64,000 nt of DNA. It comes from Symbiodinium natans. Taxonomy: Eukaryota > Sar > Dinophyceae > Suessiales > Symbiodiniaceae. Both the position numbers and the translations under genes were made by a program. This document shows positions 28,749-38,793 of this stretch, piece after piece. Location: the NCBI GenBank assembly GCA_905221605.1, contig CAJNDS010002279.1:658584-722583 (forward strand), given 5' to 3'. The first letter of the stretch is position 1. The number at the start of each line of letters is the position of its first letter. The notes beneath the pieces were generated by a model. It was not told the origin of the DNA. It searched no databases and saw nothing but the letters and a program-made list of their open reading frames with translations.

Positions 28749-29815
28749 GCTAGGGTTGAGCTTGAGGCCAACCTGGCGGCTGGCGGCGGTAAGGCGGGCC
28801 AGGCCTGCAGCGACCTGCTTGGACCCGCCAGTAAGGTAACTGTCATCCAGGAAAGCAAAGGCAAGTTCAGGCCCGCCGGCCGCAGCGGCCTGGAGAGCCG
28901 GGTGCAAGGCCAGCGCAAACAAGAGAGGGCCGAGTGGGTTGTATTGTTGGACTCCAGCTTCCGAGGAGAGGGGGGAGTGGTGGAAGAGAAGCCGGGAATG
29001 GTGGTCGTAGCAACACTCCGCCCATGGCGAGAGACCCCGCATATGCAGGCGGACCTGCAGAAGCATCGCAGCACGATCAACAGTGTTGAAGGCATTGCGG
29101 AAATCAACCTGCAGAAAGCACTTGTCGACACGACCAGTGTTGCGCGGCATCCACTGCCTGGCACAGCCACACCAACCTGGAGCGGCCAAAGGTGTTGGGC
29201 GGCTGGCTCACGCAATGTGCTGCAGAGACACTTGCCAACAAGGCGGCGCCAGGTTTCGCCGACAGCGATGGGCCGAAGGTCACCGGCCCCTTTGGGAAGA
29301 GCGTGAAGGGTGGCTCCTGCAAGGTGGGGAGCGAGTGCAAGGGGGGCCTCTCCCCGTGCGAGGAGACGGACCACTTCGGTGAGGTGCGCCGCAACCTCGT
29401 CGGAGTGGACCGAGGACAAGGCCTCGCGGATGTGATCCCCTCGAAGACCAGTCGGGCCAGGGGCGCTGCTGCGCTTGAAGCCCCGGGGCTGCCTTACCAC
29501 AGTTTCTAAAGAGATTTCTGGCACATCCACCTTGGACGGGGCTCCCAAAGATTGCAAACTGGGACGGGCTGGAGAGGCTCGCGGGTCCTCACCTGCAAGA
29601 GCAACACAACGAGCATGCCTGCGGGCAAGAGCCGAAGCCGCATCCTCCTCGTCAATTCAAGGGATTCCCTGCGCCGCCGAGCAGGGGCAGCGTGCCAAAG
29701 CTCCTCGCGTTCTCCTTCCAACCATCTGGAACAGCAACGCTGGGTGAAGCGGGCTGCCTGGTCACGGCGCCGAGCGCCTCCTCGTGGGGCAGGCTGGAGG
29801 ACGGCCTTGGGGAGC
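28749..29815 (-). pseudogene. 5' half of the non-LTR-type reverse transcriptase (RT domain)
   Basis: The minus strand shows RT landmarks in order: SSAPGPTGLRGDHIREAL, LPKGAGDLRPIAVGETWRRL, then in another frame LQVDFRNAFNTVDRAAML, GVQQYNPLGPLLFALALHP and AFAFLDDSYLTG, ending in GLKLNPSN at the element boundary. The LDD box is the catalytic pair. The usual QQGDP box is altered to QQYNP, and a frame change separates the fingers from the palm, so this copy is dead. An N-terminal helical region lies at 29500-29800. The missing 3' half is at 5728-7034. Confidence 0.85.
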
Positions 29816-29932
29816 GAATGAATGAATGAATGAATGAATGAATGAATGAATGAATGAATGAATGAATGAATGAATGAATGAATGAATGAATGAGCGAATG
29901 AGTGAATGAGTGAATGAATGCATGAATGAATC
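29816..29932 (+). repeat. (GAAT)n microsatellite, right flank of the nested insertion
   Basis: About 28 tetranucleotide units, decaying into GAGTGAAT at the end. Same motif and orientation as 4866-4913. Confidence 0.95.
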
Positions 29933-30205
29933 CTAAGCCCTAAACCCCAAACCCCAAACCCTAAACCCTAAACCCTGAGTGAATGTGGCCAAGGAGCTCC
30001 TCTCCTTGCCCTCCTCCTCTCCAGACACCTTGGGGTGCAGCTGAAAGGTGAGGCTCTGAGAAGGTTGAGGGCCTGAGGCGTCTTCTTAGGCCTCATGTGG
30101 CCCTAAGCCCTAAACCCTAGCCGTAAACCCTAAACCCTAAACCCTAAACCCTAAACCCTAAGCCCTAAGCCCTAAGCCCTAAACCCTAAACCCTAAACCC
30201 TAAGA
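29933..30205 (-). repeat. CCCTAAA arrays
   Basis: Two arrays (29933-29976 and 30103-30203). The block between (30000-30090) is GC-rich and exon-like on the minus strand but could not be placed. Confidence 0.85.
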
Positions 30206-30259
30206 CCTGGCTCGAGACTCGAGGTCCTCACCGGACATGCGTCCTGGCCCCTGAAATGC

Positions 30260-30532
30260 TGAGGCTTAGGGTTTAGGGTTTAGGGTTTAGGGCTTCGGGG
30301 TATAGAACTCGTAGGGCTAGGCCATGAAACATGGAGACCCCGAGAAATATAGAAAAGGGTTTAGGGTTCAGGCTTTAGGGTTTGAGGGTTTCAGAGGTTA
30401 GGGCTTCAGACCCTAAACCCTAAACCCTAAACCCTAAACCCTAAACCTTTAAACCCTAAACCCTAAACCCTAAACCCTAAACCCTAAACCCTAAACCCTA
30501 AACCCTAAACCCTAAACCCTAAACCCTAAACC
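30260..30532. repeat. Opposed TTTAGGG (30265-30400) and CCCTAAA (30412-30530) arrays
   Basis: Two arms of opposite orientation meeting at about 30410, immediately right of a helicase exon boundary. Confidence 0.9.
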
Positions 30533-30540
30533 GCAAGAGC

Positions 30541-30632
30541 CTTAGGCACCAAAGTGGCATCCGGTGCGAAGATCTGGGCACCCAAGATGGACTCCAAGCG
30601 CTGCCGTGCCTTCCGCAGTTCCTGGTCTTGCT
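30541..30632 (-). CDS. Helicase exon after motif III
   Basis: The minus strand reads QDQELRKARQRLESILGAQI and then FAPDATLVPKA. In Dicer-type helicases the block after motif III contains 'LE..L...V' followed by a V-P-K/S segment, which fits well. It ends at AAG before a GC donor and begins after a CCAAG or CAAGAG acceptor. It lies just outside the (GAAT)n that marks the nested insertion, so the next exon of the gene (about 4.2 or 3.4 kb) is 26 kb away. Confidence 0.6.
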
Positions 30633-30659
30633 CTTGGGTTGAGGATCCTGGGATGTTTA

Positions 30660-31380
30660 GGATCGGGTTAAGGGTTGAGGGTTTAGGGTTTAGGTTTTGG
30701 GGTTTGGGGTTTGGGGTTTAGGGCTAGGGTTTAGGGGGGTTTAGGGTTTATAAGGGTTTAGGGACTTAGAGTTTAGGAATTTAGGAGATGAGGGTGTAGG
30801 GCTGAGGGAACTTTGGGTTGGGGATTCTAGGATTTTAGAGGCTCAGGGTCTATATAGGACTTCAGGGCTTACAGCGTTTAGCATTTTAGGGTTTAGGATT
30901 TCAGGGTTTGGGGTGCCCCAAAAATCCGCAGCACAAAAGACTTGGGGGCCTTTTTGGCTCAAAGAAATCGTCCAAACCCTGAACAAAAGAAAGGCAGAAG
31001 GGTGCTAGGTTAGCCGGTTAGCCGTGTAAAGGCTTTGGGAGTCTAAGCCCTAAACGCAACCCCAAACCCCATACGCACATGGCCTAACCCACGCGTTAAG
31101 AGACCGCTGAGGAAGCTAAGCCCTAAACCCCTTTGGAGCAACTCAGGTTTAGGAAAGCCGCGAAAATCTCCGAGCCCCCGAAAGGCATGGGTCGGTTCGG
31201 ATGTGTTGACGAGCCGTGAGGGTGCAGTGTTTGTGGGGTTTAGGGGTCAGGGGCCTAGGGTTCAGGGGTTCAGGGTTCAAGGTTCAGGGTTTATAAGGGT
31301 TCAGGGTCCAGGGTTTAGGGTAAATTATTCGAGTGTGTCGCGCGCGTAAGGTATGTGTATCTGGGTTCTAATCCTGCTAT
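30660..31380. other. Degenerate TTTAGGG-rich stretch without exon
   Basis: TTTAGGG, TTTGGGG and TTCAGGG variants over 30660-30930 and 31230-31325. No reading defended. Confidence 0.7.
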
Positions 31381-31400
31381 AAAGCACAGGCTAATGCGGC

Positions 31401-31404
<4 letters not shown>

Positions 31405-31433
<29 letters not shown>
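31405..31433 (+). repeat. (CT)n microsatellite
   Basis: Fourteen CT units. Confidence 0.95.
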
Positions 31434-31434
<1 letters not shown>

Positions 31435-31444
31435 GAGACTTTAT

Positions 31445-31798
31445 GGGTACTCTGCGAAGTACTTTTCAGGATTTTGGAGGGGAGGTCTTTAAAGAACCCT
31501 ACGAGACGAATGGCTTGGGCTGCGAGCGGTGGAAAGCAGTGGGAGGTGTGCGCCGCGCATCCACGGCCCGCAAGTACTGGGTGACGTACTTTTCGAATCG
31601 GCGCATGAGCGGGCTGCTTCGGAAGCGGCGAATCGCGTCCCGCGTCCATGTTCATGCGCAGGCTGCTGGACCCCAACTTCAGGAACTTGTCGGTCTGTAG
31701 CAGGTGCACCACGCCCACCAGACTGTCCTGGTCGTAACTCCGGGCGCAGCGCCTTCGCCAGGTTGACAATCCGCTCCGAGGCTCGGGGAAGAGAGTAG
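31445..31798 (-). CDS. Helicase region exon(s), frame mixed
   Basis: Minus-strand readings in neighbouring frames: ASERIVNLAKALRPELRP, YDQDSLVGVVHLLQTDKFLK and RRFRSSPLMRRFEKYVTQYL. Each looks like protein and they follow each other, so either micro-introns separate them or the copy has frameshifts. The position between motif III and the 30.6-kb exon suggests the same helicase, but no named motif is present. Confidence 0.4.
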
Positions 31799-31802
31799 GA
31801 AT

Positions 31803-31857
31803 ATAAACCCTAAACCCTAAACCCTAAACCCTAAACCCTAAACCCTAAACCCTAAAC
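31803..31857 (-). repeat. CCCTAAA array
   Basis: Eight perfect units between two exon-like blocks. Confidence 0.95.
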
Positions 31858-31952
31858 ATGATGCGCTGCTTCAGAAGGTTCCAGAAGAAGAGGGCCCTTT
31901 TGGTTCCCGCGTCATATGAAGAGGCCGCTTTGCGGGCAGGCTTCTTGCACAC
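31858..31952 (-). CDS. Probable helicase exon
   Basis: The minus strand reads KPARKAASSYDAGTKRALFF followed by WNLLKQRIMF, after a TGCAAG acceptor. Position between motif III and the following exons. Family by context only. Confidence 0.4.
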
Positions 31953-32101
31953 AAGGTGGCGACTTAGGGGTTGCAGGGTTTAGGGGTTTAGGGGTTTAGG
32001 GTTTAGGGTTTAGGGTGGCTAAGGGTGTAGATACCTGCTTACTGCCTGGCCATGATCGACCAGAACCCCCGCAGGCAACTCTTCTCTATGCACCTCCCGA
32101 A

Positions 32102-32304
32102 ACCCTAAACCCTAAACCCTGAACCCTGAACCCTAAACACTAACCCTACTAAACCCTACTAAACCCAACTAAGCCCAACTAAACCCTGAACCCTAAACCC
32201 TAGTAACCCCAAACCACAAACCCTAAACCCCAAACCCTAAACCCTAAACCCTAAACCCCAAACCCTAAACCCTAAACACTAAACCCTAAACCCTAAGCCC
32301 TAAC
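32102..32304 (-). repeat. CCCTAAA array with CCCAACTAAA variants
   Basis: Imperfect array that reaches the 3' limit of the motif III exon. Confidence 0.9.
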
Positions 32305-32307
32305 TAC

Positions 32308-32406
32308 GAAGAAGAAGTCTCAAGAGCATCAAAGGCACCGCCTTGCCATGGCAATAGGAAGCAGTCAGCCCACATATGCGAGGCGGTTGCCGAGCCCCCT
32401 TCAATC
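32308..32406 (-). CDS. DECH helicase exon with motif III
   Basis: After a CCCAAG acceptor the minus strand reads GLKGARQPPRICGLTASYCH, continuing GKAVPLMLLRLLLR to a GT donor. PRICGLTAS is the canonical PRILGLTAS motif III of Dicer/RIG-I/Hef helicases, including the residues that follow (Y-x-x-G-K). It lies 430 bp downstream of the motif II exon, as expected. Confidence 0.85.
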
Positions 32407-32448
32407 CTTGGGAGAAGCTCGAAAAGACCAGGTATCCTGAAGTTTTCC

Positions 32449-32508
32449 CTAAACCCTAAACCCTAAACCCTAAACCCTAAACCCTAAACCCTAAACCCTA
32501 AACCCTAA
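32449..32508 (-). repeat. CCCTAAA array
   Basis: Eight units, in the intron between motif II and III exons. Isolated copies follow at 32604-32630. Confidence 0.95.
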
Positions 32509-32835
32509 GCCCAAAACCCAAAGCCTCCTCAAACATCTCTACGCCCGGAGTATCATGGGTCCCCAGTCCCCGGTACCCATAAGTACCTGCTGAAGTTTTC
32601 CCTCAACCCTAAACCCTAAACCCTAAACCCTGCTGATTTCTACTTTGAACTCAGGGAAATACTCAGGGGTTTAGGGGTTGCGGGACCCAAAACCCTACCC
32701 TAAGAACCCACAGGTCCTACTTTTTTCGTAGGCTGCCTAAGAATCCCACAGTAAGGGGGCTTGTAGTCTAGGGACCTCCAAGATATTTGGGTTTTTTCGT
32801 TTCTTAAGGCAGACCCGAACCTGGGCAGACTTCAC

Positions 32836-33017
32836 ATGATCGACACCGGGCGGCGGTCCTGGACGATGCCCACGTAGGGGTGGCCCTTGATCGCGTGGTG
32901 GCACTCGTCAAAGATGACCAAGGAAAAGCTGCCGGGCTGCAGAAATCCATGTTCAAAGCCCCGCTTGAAGACGTCATGAACCCCAACCTCGCGCAGGGAC
33001 CCTAGCGCCCTCATACC
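32836..33017 (-). CDS. DECH helicase exon with motif II
   Basis: After a TTCAG acceptor the minus strand reads MRALGSLREVGVHDVFKRGF, then GSFSLVIFDECHHAIKGHPY. FDECHHA..HPY is diagnostic of the Dicer/RIG-I/Hef class, where the Walker B Asp-Glu pair hydrolyses ATP. The probable donor is GTGAAG at 32835. The previous exon in order (motif Ia) is 11 kb upstream, with the KDZ/DUF3987 island in between. Confidence 0.9.
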
Positions 33018-33057
33018 CTGAAGCCTTAAAGCCTAAACCGCATCTACACCGCAGAGA

Positions 33058-33160
33058 ACCCTAAACCCGAAACCCTAAACCCTGAACCCTAAACCCTAAA
33101 CCCTAAACCCTAAACCCTAAGCCCTGAATCCTAAACCCTAAACCCTGAACCCTAAGGAAA
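33058..33160 (-). repeat. CCCTAAA array
   Basis: Array upstream of the motif II exon with CCCGAAA and CCCTGAA variants. TTTAGGG and GTTTTAGGG copies in the other orientation follow at 33260-33395. Confidence 0.9.
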
Positions 33161-33399
33161 CCCAACCAGTTGAAAGTTCAACTATTGGCCAAGTAAGTCA
33201 AGTTGCCAGAACACGGCCGTGTGCAATGCCTTGGCGATGCAATTGTTCCACACGGCGTAAGGTTCAGGGCCTAGGGTTTAGGGTTTTAGGGTTTGGGGTT
33301 TTAGGGTTTAGGGGTAGGGCTAGGGCTTTAGGGTTTAGGGGTTTAGGGTTTTAGGGTTTAGGCTTTGAGGGTTTTAGTGTTTGGTTTAGGGTAATCCCT

Positions 33400-33549
33400 T
33401 CCCCCTGATATTAAACGGGGGGGCTCCCCCCCCTTTAAAAATTCGAAACCTGTTTTATAATTAGGGGGTGTTTTTATCGAAATGTCATACTTCATTAGAC
33501 TTCAGGGTTACTCAAGTAATCAACTTAGGTATGTGTTGTAAACTGAAAG

Positions 33550-33581
<32 letters not shown>

Positions 33582-34520
33582 CCTAGACCCCAACCCTAAA
33601 CCCTCTAAGAGTTTTATTGGTGTTGAAGGATTTCTTGGACGCCTGAACCCCCCCCCCCCCCCTAATTCGGAATTGGGTTTTAAAGGCGGGGTTGGTTTCG
33701 GCAGGATTTTCCGGAAAGTGTGTTTAGTATTAGGGTTGCATTTAATAAAAGGGGGAAGGGATTATGGGGTTTAGTACAGGCTGTATTTATGTGCCACCCT
33801 CCCGCCCTAAAGACCTGCCGTATTCACATTGTTATCATGTGAGAGGGGCATATTGGTTCTCGGTTCCAGGGGCTATGGCCTAAACTGTGTTAGAATTGGT
33901 TCTTGGTTTAAGGGCTAAGGGCTTGCAACTGAGAAGGCTCAGTATCTGGTTTCACAGTGTTTTTGTGCATTTTTGCCTGGGTTCGTAAATTGCTGAGTTC
34001 ATAAGCCCCCCCAAAAATGTACACTTTTAGTTCTATAGGGGATTATAGCAAACTGTAAAGTGTGCTCACTCAGCTACTAAGAAACTTAAGAGGAATAAGG
34101 AGGGACCCCTAGAAGGGACACTCCTTACTCTTATTCTTGATCTTATCCCCCTATATAACCCCTCTATAGCCCCCAAATAACGCCCAATCCCTCCTTTCGT
34201 CCCTTGACAAACCCTAAACCCTAACCCTAGCAAATTATTCATAGATGTTGATGTTTTTGGGGGCAGGCCGGATGATAAGGCATCAGAAGGGCCAGTTCTT
34301 GCGAGCTGTCCCAGCAACTGTCGCTCGTTTGTCGTGAGAGAAATTTGGATGAGCATGTGTCACCATACATCTTCAAGTTCATATTCATATATCAGGGGAT
34401 GGGAACATTGCTTGCGAAATAAACTTACGAGAGCAAGGAAAACAGAAAAGCTTCTCATTAACCTCTTTGCGAAAGTTCACACCTGGAGCAGACCCTTCAC
34501 TCCACAGTGACGCCAAGTGA
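33400..34520. other. Intron-like AT-richer stretch with a short dispersed repeat
   Basis: 34095-34205 is a dispersed repeat also present at 58040-58165; its minus strand reads RYLGAIEGLYRGI here and RYIGAMQGIYRGY there, so it is a real repeat family, not a gene. There is a short (GA)n at 33548-33580. No exon. Confidence 0.55.
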
Positions 34521-34622
34521 ACCCTAAACCCTAAACCCTAAACCCTAAACCCTAAACCCTAAACCCGAAACCCTAAACCCTAAACCCTAAGCCCTAGACC
34601 CTAAACCCTAAACCCTAAACCC
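34521..34622 (-). repeat. CCCTAAA array
   Basis: Thirteen units with a few variants. Confidence 0.95.
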
Positions 34623-34677
34623 AACAAAGCCCTGAGCCTTGAGAAGGACCATCCGACCCTGCAGTTTTGGCTAACAC

Positions 34678-34817
34678 TTGTAGGTTCATGGTACTTTGTA
34701 ATTAATTATAACTGCACTTGTAACTGTACTTAGAACCGTATTAGGGCACTTGAGGGGCTTATAAGTGGGCTCTAAGTACAGTTATAGTTAGTTACTAAGT
34801 ACCATGAACCTCCAAGC
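34678..34817. mobile_element. Palindromic MITE-like element, family 2
   Basis: TTGTAGGTTCATGGTACTTT at the left and AAGTACCATGAACCTCCAAG at the right, 140 bp. The same family is at 51.00 and 51.56 kb, with diverged copies at 48.8 and 49.1 kb. No coding capacity. Confidence 0.8.
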
Positions 34818-35064
34818 AATAGCAGACCCAATGAGTCCCAGTTCCCCGTACATGAGGAACATACCTCTGTCACATAAAGGGTAGAGCCCTAAACCCCTAA
34901 ACACTCAGACCCGTAAACCCATACAACCCCTAAACTACTATGGCAGGCCGAAAGTTCGTCGCACTCACAACATAACTCAAGAAGACAGCAGAAGACCCCC
35001 TCTCCCCCTTAGACTCCTGCACTTCAAGAGCGCCGGGTCCTCCTCCGGAACAATAAAAATAGTA

Positions 35065-35320
35065 TACGTTTATTCCGGTGGATTAATTCCTCCGCTGGAG
35101 GCTAGGACAAAACCATGATGCAGTACTCCGCTGTCCTCCGTCAACTTTGTCTTGTCAAGAGCCACGATACTTTCTTCCTGGTCATGTAAGCAACACAGGG
35201 TTGAGGGCTTAGGGTTTCTAAGGTTAGAGAGTGAGATTTTCATTGCCGGGACACGTTCATCCCAGCCAGCTTTGCTTTCCGCAGCACGCGTTACTTCCCG
35301 AACACTGTCTCCGGCCAAGT
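35065..35320 (-). CDS. Exon-like block, unrecognised
   Basis: Minus-strand open frame with HLAGDSVREVTRAAESKAGW and, after a CCCTAAG-containing insert, ESIVALDKTKLTEDSGVLHH. It could be exons of the helicase between motifs Ia and II or an unrelated gene. Low confidence. Confidence 0.3.
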
Positions 35321-35397
35321 GCGAATGCTTTCGGATGTACCTTTGGTCGGTGATGGCTTATCTTCTCAAGAGCCCAACTTCGTTCTGGGATGGTTGG

Positions 35398-35595
35398 TTT
35401 AGGGTTTAGGGTTTAGGGTCTAGGGTCTAGGGTTTAGGATTTACGGTTTAGGGTTTAGGGTCCAGGGTTTAGGGTTTTGGGTCTAAACTCTAAACCCTAA
35501 ACCCTAAACCCTAAACCCCTAACCCCTAACCCCTAACCCTAAACCCTAAACCCTAAACCCTAAACCCTAAACCCTAAACCCTAAACCCTAAGCCA
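35398..35595. repeat. Opposed TTTAGGG (35398-35480) and CCCTAAA (35485-35593) arrays
   Basis: Inverted arrangement about 200 bp long that can fold back on itself. Confidence 0.92.
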
Positions 35596-36073
35596 CAACC
35601 AACACGCTCTCGGTTTTGCAGACCATGCTCAGGGCTCTCGAAGTAAGAAGATCAATGCCTCTGTCAAGTGGAGTCAGTAGTCTTGGTAGTCTTAGAGTCG
35701 TTACATGGTCCCTGAATTTTGCCCTTAGCCGGGAAACTAAACTTCCCTAAACCCTAAACCCTAAACCTTAAACCCTGAACCCTGAACCCTAAACCCTAAA
35801 CCCTAAACTCTAAAACCTAAACCCCTCATATACCCTATGCAACCCAAACCCTAAACCCCTCATAAACCATGCAACCCAAGGGCTCCAGGGACTATATTCA
35901 GGGACCATGTCACGTCCTTGCATACCTTAGAGCGCCAATGACGTCACAAAGTATGTCCTGGTGTCTAGGGGATAGGGTTTAGGGTTTGTTTGGGGTGTTA
36001 AGTTTGGGGGTTAGGGTTTAGGGTTTAGGGGATTAGGAATAAACCACCAGGCCTTGCTCAACTTTTGACACTG

Positions 36074-36136
36074 CAGAGCGCCTAGTGCCCGAAACACCGC
36101 CTCAGCCGCTAAGATGTTCTGTGCCTGAGGAACCAT
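36074..36136 (-). CDS. Exon-like block
   Basis: The minus strand reads PQAQNILAAEAVFRALGALQ with a CAG end. It sits between helicase motifs Ia and II, where a motif Ib exon would be expected, but no motif is present. Weak call. Confidence 0.3.
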
Positions 36137-36194
36137 TAGTGGACCAAGTTGGACCAAGAGGACAATTCCAGGACAAACCCTAAACCCTAAGCCG

Positions 36195-36520
36195 AGAAAG
36201 GTCTTAAAGCAGGACAGGGCCCGCGCGGGACCCTACGGGCTTTACGGCCCTAAGGCCCTGAGGGGCTTGCGGGCCTTGCGGGCTCTGCGGGCCTTGCTTA
36301 CGGGCTGTACGGGCTCTACGGGCTCTACGGGCTCTGCGGGCTCTACGGGCTCTACGCGGGCTCTACGGGCTCTAAGCGGGCTCTACGGGCTCTACGCGGG
36401 CTCTACGGGCTCTACGGGCTCTACGGGCTCTACGGGCTCTGCGGGCTCTACGGGCTCTACGGGCTCTACGCGGGCTCTACGGGCCTTACGGGCCGTACGG
36501 GCCTTGCGGGCCCTGATTTC
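36195..36520 (+). repeat. CGGGCTCTA minisatellite, left bracket of the second island
   Basis: About thirty units of ACGGGCTCT, some with GCG insertions, ending in GCGGGCCCTGATTT. A related array is at 44025-44160. The Gly-Ser-Thr open frame across it is an artefact. Confidence 0.92.
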
Positions 36521-37700
36521 AGTCAATCCTTGCAAGCGTGAAGCCTTGTACACAACTCGCCTTATCTAACCTTATATCACGACGCGCATATCCTCTCTCT
36601 TTATCTTCACAATTGCAATAGTCCACAGCTCTGAGTGACACATTTTGCAACTTCGCCTTCTCTTTTCGTACTTCGAAGAGAATGAGGGAATTGAAGTTTC
36701 AGCTCTAGAGTTTCGAGTTCAAGACGTCAGACTCACAGTGCTCTATACAGTGTTCCCTCTTTCTCTACAACGAGCACAAGCTAGGGTTTAGGGTTTAGGG
36801 TTTAGAGTTTAGGGTTTAGGGTTTACAGTTTAGGGTCTAGGGTTTAAGGCTTAGGGTTCAAGATTTGGGGTTTAGGGTTTAGGGTTTGGGGAGCACAAGC
36901 TCGAAGTCGTTAAGGGTTATGACCCAGACTAGGGCCATACTTCCTCAACTCTCATAAGCCGGAAAGCCCTCAAGCCCCAAACCGAAACTTGCACCTCTAA
37001 ACCTTAAGCTCCTGACGTGAAGCTTTTGAGATCTTCTGGACGGCGTGCACTCTTGTGGGAAAGCTCCGAAATCTCGCCCCGAGCTTTAAGAGTCGAGCCT
37101 AAGGCCTGATTTAGGGTTTAGGATTTCGCGTTTAGATCTTATGGGGGTTTAGGCTTTAGGGAAGCCTACTCCTCATATAGGATTCACTCAGCAAGTTGAG
37201 GGTGTAGAGTTTCAGATATTCAGCTTCCTGCGAGAGAAACTGCCCACCTATTACTCTCCTAAAGGAGTGCGTTGGGGGCTTTCTAAACTCCTGAGTAACC
37301 GAAGCAACCCTCTGTCACGAGCTTCATATAGTGTTTGGCTACGCGCTGAAGAACTGCTCGCCAGATCCAGGCCATAGGGTCTCGGCAGCGTGCTTGAAGA
37401 CTTTGGCGCACCGCTTGCGCCTTGCAAGTCAGCCTTGGAGCGTCAGTTCTTCTTTAGCGCTTCGCTAGTCCAACAAGGACAGGGGGCCACGCGGGTCTCA
37501 GATCATCTCAAGCTTAAGCTTGCAGCGTGTCTCGATGTTTAAGGCGCTTTGCGCAGAGGAGCCCAGCTTAGCCATAATGACACGTTTTCGAAGGTCCGAG
37601 CCGCGGATTTGAGGGCTTAGGGGTCTCAGATCATCCCAAGCTTCAAGCCTGCGTCAATTTTTCACAAAAATGCGTTTTCGAAAACACTAACCCTATCCCC
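36521..37700. other. Left part of the second island, no gene seen
   Basis: A TTTAGGG array is at 36783-36890. A partial duplication lies at 37490-37530 and 37618-37655 (CTCAGATCATC.CAAGCTT). No exon recognised. Confidence 0.5.
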
Positions 37701-37925
37701 TAAACCCTAAACCCCTAAAACCTGCTCCACGAACCTGCACTGGCCTGCGCCGTGCGCCAGAGGAGGTGGCACGTCTCAGCGGGCCATGCCTCTCCAACAC
37801 ACCCACGCACACACGTGATTATCTGTGTGAGCCTCATTGTTGGTACCTCTCTCTCTGTCTCTCTCTCCGTCCCCACTTCCCAGCCCATCCTCTTTTCAAC
37901 CCCCCCCCCATCTTGCTCGACTCTC

Positions 37926-38678
37926 CTAGCAATGCCAATTGCCGAGCTGTTCATTCAGCTTCCGGCGCTTGCTTCCCTGACTGTCCCCTGCGTCCTGCGT
38001 CTTCTCCCTAGCGGACGACGCTGGCACAGATGCTTCGATTATGATGCAATCATCATCATCCTCCTCCACGGCTTCTTTCTTTACTGCCGTCTTGGCAGCC
38101 CTGCGCGCTGTAGGCGCAGCCCTGGCCTTGGAAGTTGTCGCCAAACCAACATCGTGTGAGACTATCTCTTGCTTCGCAACAATGCTCGCCTTCGGCGCCG
38201 CTCTTGACTTAGCAGCTCTTGGTCGCACGACAACGCTCGCCTTTGGCGCCGCTGTTGAGTTGGCAGCTCTTGGTCGCACGGCCAACACACCCTCTTCCGA
38301 CACCTGCTCATCTGCAGTGGCCGCCACGACCCGGGCGCCTGAGCCGCCTCCTTTGGATGCGACTTCTACCAAACGCTTCGAAAAAGCTGCAAAACTCAAG
38401 CCACACAAAGCCATCAGCCGGTTGTGATACACACGCACAGCTTCTCGATCATTGGACTTGGGAAGGTGTAGCACCAGCCGTGGGCCCTTGCGGTCAGCCA
38501 GCGTCTGCACCTCACCGATGCAGTGCTGTTCCATGCCTGCGTTGATGGCCGCGAGCCAGTGCGCCAGCTTTAACGACGTCCTAACTGTTTTGTTGTCAAC
38601 AGTCGTCTTCTTCGAGCAAGCATCCACGACGCGACGAGCAAAAATAACCGGTTCTCCCCGAAGAAGCGTACGCAACAT
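37926..38678 (-). CDS. DUF3987-like protein, C-terminal exon with acidic SIM-like motif
   Basis: Minus-strand open frame of 250 residues ending in TGA or TAG at 37926. The N-terminal part (LLRGEPVIFARRVVDACSKK and on to LCGLSFAAF) looks folded; it follows the DUF3987-like exons at 39.9-38.8 kb on the same strand. The second half is an Ala/Lys/Arg-rich disordered tail with repeated VVRPRAAKSRAAPKAS segments. EEDDDDCIIIEAS has the acidic-plus-hydrophobic pattern of a SUMO-interacting motif, and KRRK near the end is a possible nuclear signal. The overlapping plus-strand Ala-rich frames are shadows. Confidence 0.6.
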   Translation of the reverse strand: MLRTLLRGEPVIFARRVVDACSKKTTVDNKTVRTSLKLAHWLAAINAGMEQHCIGEVQTLADRKGPRLVLHLPKSNDREAVRVYHNRLMALCGLSFAAFSKRLVEVASKGGGSGARVVAATADEQVSEEGVLAVRPRAANSTAAPKASVVVRPRAAKSRAAPKASIVAKQEIVSHDVGLATTSKARAAPTARRAAKTAVKKEAVEEDDDDCIIIEASVPASSAREKTQDAGDSQGSKRRKLNEQLGNWHC

Positions 38679-38793
38679 TACTGCCTTGCACTGTCAACGG
38701 ACGTCAAAGCATATCCTATGACCACACTTAGTCCTTACACTGCTACGATTAGGGCTATACGTGAACCCTGAGAGTTGCAAACAAAAGTTGTCA

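Noticed and set aside
28740-29509. Plus-strand open frames over the RT 5' half
   Set aside because: Shadows of the GC-rich minus-strand RT domain.
36267-36569. Gly-Ser-Thr-Gly repeat protein
   Set aside because: A translation of the CGGGCTCTA minisatellite with no flanking coding character.
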